From NCBI GenBank assembly GCA_040381075.1, contig JBEIHX010000023.1, positions 1 through 59,118 on the forward strand: a DNA stretch of 59,118 bases, in the 5' to 3' direction. Positions 52,120-59,118 of the stretch are shown here, piece by piece. The translations under genes were made by a program, and so were the position numbers. The DNA is from JBEIHX01 sp040381075 (lineage in GTDB: Bacteria > Pseudomonadota > Alphaproteobacteria > Caulobacterales > Aquidulcibacteraceae). The notes under the pieces are model-generated. The model did not search any database. It saw only the letters and a list, made by a program, of their open reading frames with translations, and was not told the origin of the DNA. Each line of letters opens with the position of its first letter. Position 1 is the stretch's first letter.

Positions 52120-54504
52120 TTAGTACAGACCGTCGAGATCCTGGTTCTGTGGATCCGGCTCCGAGGATGGGGTCCCCGGCGCACCGTCGCCGCCGGCGAA
52201 CGAGAATCGCTCCCCCTCGACGGTCCGGTTCGGCTCCGTTCCGGGGCGAAACGCTTCGATGATCGCGAGCTGGGTCTGGGGCGTCGGCAGTCCGCCAGTC
52301 CGCCAGTCGACCTTCACAAGCGACACGCCGGATGGAATGCGGAACGGCGTCGGTGGCTGGCCTTCCAGGGCCTTGGCCATGAAGTCGCGGAAAACGGGTG
52401 CGCTGATCCGGCCGCCCGATTCGCCTTCGCCAAGTGACTTTGGTTCATCATAGCCGACCCAGACGCCGGCCACGAGGTCGGGAGAAAAGCCAACAAACCA
52501 GGCGTCCTTGTAGTCGTTGGTGGTGCCGGTCTTGCCGGCCAGGGGTTTGCCCACGGCGAGGATGGACTGGCCCGTGCCGCGCTGCACCGCGCCCTCCAGC
52601 ATCGATACGATCTGATAGGCGGTGACCGGATCGATCACCGTGGTCCGGTCATCGGCTATGGCCGGCGCGGCCTGGCCATTCCAGGCGGCCTTGCAGCCAG
52701 GGCACATACGCTCATCGCGCCGGAACACCGTTTTGCCGGCCCTGTCCTGCACGCGGTCAATCAGCGTGGGCGTCACCTTCTTGCCGCCATTTACAAACAC
52801 GGCGTAGGCGGCCGTCATGCGCATGAGGGTGGTTTCTCCCGCGCCGAGCGACATCGCGAGAACTGGCGAGAGATCGTCATAGATCCCGAATTTCTTGCCG
52901 TACTCAACGATCGGCGCCATGCCCATCTCCTGGGCCAGGCGCACCGTCATGACGTTGCGGGACTTCTCCAGGCCCAGCCGCAGCGTCGAAAGGCCGTAGA
53001 ATTCCTTTGAGTAGTTGAGCGGCTTGTAGAAGTCCTGTCCTGGTCCCGCAGGGGCCACAAAGGGTGCGTCGAGTATCAGGCTCGATGGCGTGTAGCCATG
53101 GTCGAGCGCGGCGGCGTAGACAATGGATTTGAAGGACGAGCCGGGCTGGCGCCTGGCCTGCGTCGCCCGATTGAATTGCTGCTGCTGAAACGAATAGCCG
53201 CCAACCATGGCCAGAACCCGCCCGGTATGCGGGTCCATGGCGACAAGAGCTCCGTTCGCCTCAGGGACCTGGCGCACCGCGAAGCCGCCCGCGCCCGCGG
53301 CTTCGACATAGATCACGTCGCCCGGCTTCAACCCGCCCAGGCGCGCGCCTGCGCCGGTGCGCGCCCAGGCAGCCTCGCCAGCTGCAAGCCTGCCCCGTGC
53401 GCCGTCGGCAAATCCGATTGTCACACTGGCCCCCGACGCCGAAAGCACGGCAGCCGCCCGCCAGCGGCCTATGTCCGGCGCAGTGGCCACCTGCGCCAGC
53501 GCATCCTTCCAGACAGCCAGGTCGACCCTGGCGATCGGGCCACGAAAGCCATGCCTGCGCGTGTAGTCATCAAGCGCGCGGCGCAGCGCCGTGCGGGCTG
53601 CCTCCTGCAACCTGGTGTCGAGCGTGGAACGGACTGAGTAGCCGCCCTCCATGAGTTCCTTTTCGCCATACCGCGAGGACAGCTCCCGGCGAACCTCTTC
53701 AACAAAGTGTTCAGCCGCCAGATATTTTGACCCGGTGAGGCGATCCACCGTGCGCAGGGTCTCTTCCTTGGCCGCAGCCGCCTCGGCGGCGCTGATGTAT
53801 CCGTCCTCCTGCATGCGGTCGAGGACGTAGGCGCGCCGCGCCAGGGCCCGTTCGCGGTTGCGCACCGGATGATAATTATTGGGCGCCTTGGGAAGCACCG
53901 CCAGGTAGGCGGCCTCGCCGAGCGTCAGCTCGTCCAGCGGTTTGCCGAAATAATTCAGCGACGCAGCCGCCACGCCGTAAGCGCGCTGTCCAAGAAAGAT
54001 CTCGTTGAGATAGAGCTCAAGGATCTGATCCTTGCTCAAGCTCTGTTCGATCCGCACGGCGGTCAGCGCCTCGCGGATCTTGCGCCGGACGCTGCGGTCA
54101 CGCCCGGTGAGCATGTTGCCGGCGACCTGCATGGTGATCGTGGAGGCGCCCTCCATGCGTCGTCCGGTGAGCGCGTTTCGCATATTGACCACGGCGATCC
54201 GCGCCACACCACGAGGATCGATGCCCTGGTGCTTGAAAAAGTTCTGATCCTCAGCCGCGACGAAGGCCTGCACCAGGCGCGGCGGTATCGCATCATAGGG
54301 CACGAAAACCCGCTGCTCCCGCGCGAACTCGGCGATCAGCTCGCCGTCGCCGGCATGCACCCGGCTCGTCACAGGGGGCTGATACTCCTTGAGTTTGTCA
54401 TAGCCCGGCAGGTCGATTGCAGCCGACAGGATGTAGATGGCCACGCCCAAGACGCCGAGGGCGATCAGGCCGGCGGCTGCCAGGATCCAACGGCGCAGGT
54501 TCAT
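52120..54504 (-). CDS. mrcA: Penicillin-binding protein 1A (bifunctional class A)
   Basis: 794 residues. One N-terminal membrane helix (8-29). The GT51 glycosyltransferase has its catalytic Glu85 in AAEDQNFFKHQGID and the motif GASTITMQVAGN. The transpeptidase has SxxK at 456-459 (GSSFKS) and KTGT in AGKTGTTNDYKD. It polymerises and cross-links peptidoglycan in the periplasm. Directly downstream of the amidase gene on the same strand. Confidence 0.96.
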   Translation of the reverse strand: MNLRRWILAAAGLIALGVLGVAIYILSAAIDLPGYDKLKEYQPPVTSRVHAGDGELIAEFAREQRVFVPYDAIPPRLVQAFVAAEDQNFFKHQGIDPRGVARIAVVNMRNALTGRRMEGASTITMQVAGNMLTGRDRSVRRKIREALTAVRIEQSLSKDQILELYLNEIFLGQRAYGVAAASLNYFGKPLDELTLGEAAYLAVLPKAPNNYHPVRNRERALARRAYVLDRMQEDGYISAAEAAAAKEETLRTVDRLTGSKYLAAEHFVEEVRRELSSRYGEKELMEGGYSVRSTLDTRLQEAARTALRRALDDYTRRHGFRGPIARVDLAVWKDALAQVATAPDIGRWRAAAVLSASGASVTIGFADGARGRLAAGEAAWARTGAGARLGGLKPGDVIYVEAAGAGGFAVRQVPEANGALVAMDPHTGRVLAMVGGYSFQQQQFNRATQARRQPGSSFKSIVYAAALDHGYTPSSLILDAPFVAPAGPGQDFYKPLNYSKEFYGLSTLRLGLEKSRNVMTVRLAQEMGMAPIVEYGKKFGIYDDLSPVLAMSLGAGETTLMRMTAAYAVFVNGGKKVTPTLIDRVQDRAGKTVFRRDERMCPGCKAAWNGQAAPAIADDRTTVIDPVTAYQIVSMLEGAVQRGTGQSILAVGKPLAGKTGTTNDYKDAWFVGFSPDLVAGVWVGYDEPKSLGEGESGGRISAPVFRDFMAKALEGQPPTPFRIPSGVSLVKVDWRTGGLPTPQTQLAIIEAFRPGTEPNRTVEGERFSFAGGDGAPGTPSSEPDPQNQDLDGLY

Positions 54505-54591
54505 GAGTTCTCCACTGGCGCAGCTGACACGACGCGTTAAGCAGGCGGTCGGGCGGGATTATGACGGCGGGACGGCCGTCTCAAAGCAGAA

Positions 54592-55857
54592 TCACCTTCC
54601 AGCGATGGCGATGGCGGCGTCCCGCGCAAAGTAGGCGTCAATCGCATCCGCGACCGCGCGCATCAGCGCGCCGCGATGGCCCGGTGTCGCGAGCTGTGCG
54701 GCATCCTTCTCATTGGTCATGAAGCCCATTTCAAGGATTACCGCAGGAACATCGGGCGCGAGCAGCACAAAGAAACCGGCGCGCCGATGCGTGTTGGCCA
54801 GCACGGGGCCCACCTTGGCGAGTTCAGGGATCATCAACTGCGCCAGCCGGGCCGATTGGTTCTTGGTCTCCCGCTGGGCGAGATCCACCAGCACGCCTTC
54901 GACATCGGGCGGGCGGTTTGCCCCCTCGATGTCAAGGATCCAGTTTTCGGCCTGGCGAATCAGTTGCGCCCGCCCGGTGGCGGCCTCCGACAGCGTGTAA
55001 ACCGACGCCCCTTGGACTTCGGGGCGCGCGCCCGCATCGGCGTGGAGGGAGATAAAGAGGTGCGCCTTGATGTCGCGCGCCTTGCCGATGCGCTCCTCAA
55101 GGGGGGCGAACACGTCCGTGCTGCGGGTCAGAACCGGCTGATACCCGCCGCGCGCCTCAAGGATGGTCGCCAGCGCCTGAGCGGCCGCCAGCGTAATCGA
55201 TTTTTCCTCAACGCCTGAGGCGGCGATTGCGCCGGGATCCTTGCCGCCGTGGCCGGCGTCGATCACCACGATGCGGCGCGCTGGGGCGGTCTGGGGCGCT
55301 GTGACAGGCGCGGGCCCCGCCGGTTGCGCCGTCCCGGCCGCTGGCGGAAAGCCTGCCTCCCGGGAAAAGCTCGCCTCATCGGTCGGCTCGAGCCGCAACA
55401 CCAGGCGCCACGTGCCGCCGCTGAACTCCGATCGTCTGTCCGCCACCCTGGCGGGAGCGGCGAGGTCGAATACGAGGCGGGATTTCTCCGGTGCATTCTG
55501 AGCGAAACGGTAGCGTCGCACGACGCCGAGGCCGGGGCCTTCGCCCTGTTCGGCTGTTCCTGCAAGCCGCCAGGCGACGCGGGGAAAATCAACCACCACG
55601 CGCGGAGAGAGCTGGGCGAGGGTGAATACCTTTGCGACCACAGGCCGGTCTGTTTCGATGGCCGCCACGGTCGCAGCGCCATCGAGCGTGATGCTGACCG
55701 AGATGACCCGAATGTCCGGATCGGCGCGCGCTGGCGCCAGCAAAGACGTCGACATACCCGAAGCCAGGATCGCAAGCACGCCCGCCAGGCGCGCAAGGCG
55801 GCGTCCCGACCATGGCGAAAACAGGCGTGCGAACGTCGCCACGGACGGACCCCTCAT
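54592..55857 (-). CDS. amiC: N-acetylmuramoyl-L-alanine amidase with AMIN domain
   Basis: 421 residues. A signal peptide (cleavage near ARADPD), an N-terminal AMIN domain for envelope targeting, a Pro/Ala linker, then Amidase_3 with zinc ligands in VIDAGHGGKDPGA (His), VEEKSITLA (Glu) and LFISLHADAG (His), and the catalytic Glu in ILEMGFMTN. Cleaves peptide stems from glycan strands at division. 87 bp upstream of the PBP gene, likely one operon. Confidence 0.94.
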   Translation of the reverse strand: MRGPSVATFARLFSPWSGRRLARLAGVLAILASGMSTSLLAPARADPDIRVISVSITLDGAATVAAIETDRPVVAKVFTLAQLSPRVVVDFPRVAWRLAGTAEQGEGPGLGVVRRYRFAQNAPEKSRLVFDLAAPARVADRRSEFSGGTWRLVLRLEPTDEASFSREAGFPPAAGTAQPAGPAPVTAPQTAPARRIVVIDAGHGGKDPGAIAASGVEEKSITLAAAQALATILEARGGYQPVLTRSTDVFAPLEERIGKARDIKAHLFISLHADAGARPEVQGASVYTLSEAATGRAQLIRQAENWILDIEGANRPPDVEGVLVDLAQRETKNQSARLAQLMIPELAKVGPVLANTHRRAGFFVLLAPDVPAVILEMGFMTNEKDAAQLATPGHRGALMRAVADAIDAYFARDAAIAIAGR

Positions 55858-56417
55858 GACCTTTTGCGCACCAGAGTATTTACACCCATCAAGCTTGACG
55901 GAACGTTGATCAGGCGGGTTTTCGACGGCCCCGCCGGCCCGGTTTGCCGGTTTCGCGGACCTCCATTGCGCCGGCTGCTTGCATTTTGCCGCAAAGCTCT
56001 GGCACAGTCACGGCTGGCGTCGATGCGGTTCGTCGGGCGCGGCTGGTTTTTTCGTTCCTGGTCTATGCTCGGGCTTGGCCTGGTCGCAGGTCTCGTCGTT
56101 GACCTGAATTCGGGCGGTGTTCAGCTCCGGGAACAGACACGCCATCGCCGTCCTCCGGGCCGGGCCGCTGGGCCTGCCGCGGGACAAACGTCGCACCGTG
56201 CTGACGCCGCCTCGCCGGAGCGCGTGTGCGCTCCAATCGGAGACCGATATGGGCCATGTCCCCTATGCCGCGCTGACTTACCGCCCGTCGCAGCCTCTGC
56301 GCGCGGGCGGCCGCGCGGCTGTGGCGCTGGCCCCTTTCGCAACAGACGCCGGCGCGCCAGCCGCCCTCGCTTATGTGCTGAGGATCCTGGCCGCGCGCGC
56401 CGCGGGAGCCTGTCTAC
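55858..56417. other. Long divergent region / leader of rne
   Basis: 560 bp between amiC and rne. One frame is open from 56117 into rne but has no homology. A long structured leader before rne would parallel the autoregulatory 5' UTR of E. coli rne; no individual element could be identified by eye. Confidence 0.4.
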
Positions 56418-58706
56418 ATGGACAAGAAAATGCTGATCGACGCCGCCCACCCGGAGGAAACCCGGGTGGTCGTGCTGGATGGCGGTCGGATTGAGGATTT
56501 CGATTACGAATCACAATCGAGACGGCAGCTGCGGGGGAACATCTACCTCGCCAAGGTGACGCGGGTTGAGCCCTCACTGCAGGCGGCCTTTGTGGAGTAT
56601 GGCGGCAATCGCCATGGCTTCCTCGCCTTTAATGAAATTCACCCGGATTACTACCAGATCCCAACCGCCGACCGTGAGGCGCTGCTCGCGGAAGAGGCGG
56701 CCCTCGCCGCCCAGGCCGGCGAGGAAGAGGACGATGACGATTTTGAAGAAGATCGTCGCCGTCGTGTCGCCCAGCGCCGCTACAAGATCCAGGAAGTCAT
56801 CAAGCGCCGGCAGATCATGCTGGTTCAGGTGGTCAAGGAGGAGCGCGGCAACAAAGGCGCGGCGCTTACAACCTATCTGTCGCTCGCGGGTCGCTACGGC
56901 GTCTTGATGCCCAACACAGGGCGTGGCGGGGGCATTTCGCGCAAGATTACGAATGCGGCCGACCGCAAGCGCCTGAAGAAAATCGCGCAGGAGCTTGAGA
57001 TCCCCGAGGGCATGGGCCTCATCGTGCGGACCGCAGGCGCCAAGCGCACGAAGACCGAGATCAAGCGGGATTATGAGTACTTGATGCGGCTCTGGGAGAA
57101 TATCCGGGAGCTGACGCTGAAATCCATTGCGCCCAAGCTCATTCATGAGGAAGGAAGTCTGGTCAAGCGCGCCCTGCGCGACCTTTATGACAAGGATGTC
57201 GAGAGCGTCTATGTGGAGGGCGACGACGCCTATCGCGAGGCGAAGGAATTCGTCCGGATGCTGATGCCTTCACACTCCAAGAAGGTCCATCTGTACAAGG
57301 ACAACGAGCCGTTGTTTGTCCGCAATCGTGTCGAGGAGCAGCTCGAGACGGTCTACAGCCCTGTCGTCCAGCTGCGATCGGGCGGTTCGATCGTGATCAA
57401 TCAGACCGAAGCGCTCGTCGCCATAGACGTAAACTCCGGGCGCTCGACCCGCGAACGCTCCATCGAGTCGACCGCGCTGCGCACCAACCTCGAAGCCGCG
57501 GAGGAGGCGTGCAGGCAGATGCGTCTGCGCGATCTCGCCGGTCTTATCGTCATCGACTTCATCGACATGGAGGAAGCAAAGAACGACCGCGCAGTGGAAA
57601 AGCGCATGCAGGAATGTCTGCGACTGGACCGGGCGCGGGTGCAGACCGGCAAGATTTCCGCGTTCGGCCTTCTCGAGATCTCGCGTCAGCGTCGGCGTAC
57701 GGGCATCCTGGAGGGGTCATCGATCATTTGTCCGCATTGCAGCGGGGCAGGGCGCGTGCGTTCGACCGAGTCGAGCGCGCTGAAACTCATGCGCGCGCTT
57801 GAACAGGAGGCCGGACGCGGGCGCTCGGAAATGATCTTTGTGCGCGCGCCGACTGCGACAGCGCTTTATTTGCTTAATGAGAAGCGCGACCATATCGCCG
57901 CTCTTGAGACGCGCTGGCGGGTGCGCATGCGCATCGAAGCGGATTCTGAGATGATTCCGCCCCAGTTCGAATTCCTGCGCGAAGGCGTGCGACCGATGGC
58001 GGAAGAAGAGGGCGAACACGTCGCCTTCGAGCCGGTCGAGCGCGAACCGCGCGAGGCCGCCAGTGAGGCGCGTCCGGAGAGCGTTCGCGAAGAAGGCGAG
58101 CGTGACGGTGCGCGTCGTCGGCGTCGGCGGCGCGGCGGACGCAATAATGGTCGCGGCGACGCTGAGCCCGCAACAATGGTGACCGTTGAGGACACATCGG
58201 AGGGCGACAACAGCGAGGCCGTCATCGTCGCTGGTCCCGAGGGCGGGGGCGAACTCGCGGGTGAGCGCAAGCGCCGCCGCCGCCGGGGACGGCGCGGTGG
58301 ACGGCGGCGGCGCGACGATGGTCAGGGACCGGTCGATGGCGGTTCGGACCTCGAGCTTGCAGACGAGCTCGGTGGCGATGGCTACACCGAGGAGCCCGAC
58401 GACAAGGATGATCTTTCAGACGCCGAGGAGGGTGAGATTGCTGGGCGTGAGCCGGCGCCTCCACCGGCCTCTCGGTCAGAGCCCCAGGAACGGGTCGAGG
58501 CGCAGATCGACGAAGCCCCCTCGCAACCTCGCCCGCTGCAGGATGTGACTGGGCTGTCTGCAGAGGTCGGCAAGCCGCAGACAGTCGCCGCTCCAGCGCC
58601 CCCGGTCGATCCAGATGCCGAGCGTCTGGCTGCAGAGCGGCGCGACTCCTTCCTCAAGTCCCGCTTCAAATGGTTTGCCGGCAAGGGAAGCGAAACCGGC
58701 GGCTGA
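56418..58706 (+). CDS. rne: Ribonuclease E
   Basis: 762 residues. S1 domain near the N-terminus (LRGNIYLAKVTRVEPSLQAAFVEYG) with an acidic insertion at about 100-112 (EEEDDDDFEED). DNase I-like catalytic domain with Mg-binding Asp337 (IDVNSG) and Asp380 (IVIDFIDM). Zn-link CPHC at 438-441. The C-terminal 240 residues are disordered, with Arg-rich stretches (RRRRRRGGRNNGRG, KRRRRRGRRGGRRRR) and acidic runs that would bind RNA and degradosome partners. Initiates mRNA decay and processes rRNA and tRNA. Confidence 0.97.
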   Translation: MDKKMLIDAAHPEETRVVVLDGGRIEDFDYESQSRRQLRGNIYLAKVTRVEPSLQAAFVEYGGNRHGFLAFNEIHPDYYQIPTADREALLAEEAALAAQAGEEEDDDDFEEDRRRRVAQRRYKIQEVIKRRQIMLVQVVKEERGNKGAALTTYLSLAGRYGVLMPNTGRGGGISRKITNAADRKRLKKIAQELEIPEGMGLIVRTAGAKRTKTEIKRDYEYLMRLWENIRELTLKSIAPKLIHEEGSLVKRALRDLYDKDVESVYVEGDDAYREAKEFVRMLMPSHSKKVHLYKDNEPLFVRNRVEEQLETVYSPVVQLRSGGSIVINQTEALVAIDVNSGRSTRERSIESTALRTNLEAAEEACRQMRLRDLAGLIVIDFIDMEEAKNDRAVEKRMQECLRLDRARVQTGKISAFGLLEISRQRRRTGILEGSSIICPHCSGAGRVRSTESSALKLMRALEQEAGRGRSEMIFVRAPTATALYLLNEKRDHIAALETRWRVRMRIEADSEMIPPQFEFLREGVRPMAEEEGEHVAFEPVEREPREAASEARPESVREEGERDGARRRRRRRGGRNNGRGDAEPATMVTVEDTSEGDNSEAVIVAGPEGGGELAGERKRRRRRGRRGGRRRRDDGQGPVDGGSDLELADELGGDGYTEEPDDKDDLSDAEEGEIAGREPAPPPASRSEPQERVEAQIDEAPSQPRPLQDVTGLSAEVGKPQTVAAPAPPVDPDAERLAAERRDSFLKSRFKWFAGKGSETGG

Positions 58707-58724
58707 GCACGTTTGCCCGGCATT

Positions 58725-58749
58725 CCGGCGCGGGGTCAGCCCGCGCCGG
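58725..58749 (+). terminator. Hairpin after rne
   Basis: CCGGCGCGGG (58725-58734), loop GTCAG, CCCGCGCCGG (58740-58749): a perfect 10-bp stem 18 bp after the rne stop. There is no T-run, so Rho or simple mRNA 3'-end protection is also possible. A second inverted repeat (CGAGCCTCGGCTCG) follows. Confidence 0.6.
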
Positions 58750-58973
58750 CTGCACGAGCCTCGGCTCGAGCGTGCTGCAGCCAAGCCGGTCTTCCTTCAG
58801 CGGGGAGGTCGGCGCCCAATCGCCGCGGTCATCGACGTTGGCGAAGGCCTGTCCTTTCGCGATGTGGCAGGTCGGTCTGTGTGTCGCCAACGGGGCGTTG
58901 ACACGGCCTGGTCCCGGCGTGCGTGCAGCGTCGCTGTTTCAGGAGGCGGCGTTTTCTGCCGGCGACCCGCCGG

Positions 58974-59118
58974 AAACCCCCCCGCGTCACAGTAGTTGCC
59001 GCCCCAATAGAACTTCGGCAATTGGGGGCGAGCATGGGAAGACGCGATGGCTCGATACGGACAGGCATTCAAGACCAAGGTGGTCGCCAGGCTGCTGCCG
59101 CCCAACACGGCCTCCATG
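58974..59118 (+). mobile_element. Left end of an IS3/IS911-like insertion sequence (continues past the window)
   Basis: It starts near the CCCCCCCGCGTCACAG tract and is nearly identical to 9814-9931 in the same orientation. The leader contains an inverted repeat (CCCCAATAG...CAATTGGGGG region). It has inserted about 265 bp after the rne stop. Its right end is outside the window. Confidence 0.7.
59047..59118 (+). CDS. Transposase N-terminus, partial (runs off the window)
   Basis: 24 codons beginning MARYGQAFKTKVVARLLPP, typical of the small HTH orfA proteins of IS3/IS911-like elements. The copy at 9884 encodes the same first 12 residues before its frameshift. The reading frame is intact to the window edge. 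Confidence 0.65.
   Translation, partial: MARYGQAFKTKVVARLLPPNTASM

Noticed and set aside
55249..56436. 395-codon forward frame antisense to amiC and into the rne leader
   Set aside because: Antisense to a clear amidase, no homology; the part beyond amiC has no supporting start.
58707..58973. Small gene between rne and the IS
   Set aside because: Open frames exist on both strands but none has a ribosome site or family resemblance; hairpins explain part of the sequence.

Overview
The window is GC-rich DNA from an alphaproteobacterium. The class-level call rests on several features: the gene run glyA-nrdR-ribD-ribE-ribB(A)-ribH-nusB-thiL, the block prfB / class A PBP / amidase / rne, a Ros/MucR-type regulator, Coq4, and an Mg-type HemB without zinc cysteines. 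A near-consensus CtrA half-site pair (TTAA-N7-TTAG) hints at a Caulobacterales/Hyphomonadaceae-like lineage, but only the class is well supported.

Positions 1-10.1 kb are an accessory region built from remnants of several integrative elements. It opens with the terminal repeats of an IS21-like element that has cut off the 5' part of an alanine dehydrogenase gene. A vapBC toxin-antitoxin pair follows, flanked by two degenerate TIR-domain gene starts. Two 45-nt copies of the 3' half of a tRNA-Arg(CCG), at 2084 and 9731, bound a 7.6-kb element. This element carries a DUF4102-type integrase, an mqsRA-like toxin-antitoxin operon, two small HTH proteins, the broken C-terminus of a DUF3363-type relaxase fused to a truncated DUF2207 gene, lemA, a PhoD-like lipoprotein phosphatase and a short tyrosine recombinase. 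Pairs of short direct repeats spaced exactly 11 bp apart sit beside each attachment site and look like integrase arm-binding sites. Three different arm sequences imply at least three elements. The last pair borders an intact tRNA-Met at 10102.

From about 10.2 kb the window is chromosomal core. The 10-17 kb stretch has a hybrid histidine kinase, two lipoproteins, a pirin, TlyA and a GFA protein. Propionate and branched-chain catabolism dominates 16-43 kb: MeaB and both methylmalonyl-CoA mutase subunits; a cluster of MaoC hydratase, acyl-CoA synthetase, GMC oxidoreductase and enoyl-CoA hydratase; then a valine branch of acyl-CoA dehydrogenase, 3-hydroxyisobutyryl-CoA hydrolase and 3-hydroxyisobutyrate dehydrogenase. 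These steps can feed propionyl-CoA to succinyl-CoA. Interspersed are Coq4, a solitary DUF262/DUF1524 putative nuclease, an aminotransferase, a WecG-type glycosyltransferase, an oligopeptidase, MsrB and HemB.

From 44.5 to 50.6 kb eight genes run in one direction with mostly overlapping stop/start codons (one-carbon metabolism, dNTP regulation, riboflavin, NusB, thiamine phosphate). Opposite them lie prfB, with a programmed +1 frameshift, a penicillin-binding protein and an amidase. RNase E then runs forward. The window ends inside a fresh copy of the same IS whose broken end lies at 9.8 kb.

The most unusual global feature is a set of intergenic tandem arrays (18.4, 36.1, 36.4, 37.9, 38.1, 40.8 and 51.9 kb). 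Their unit length is nearly constant at 14-15 bp (one is 13 bp) while the unit sequence differs from array to array.
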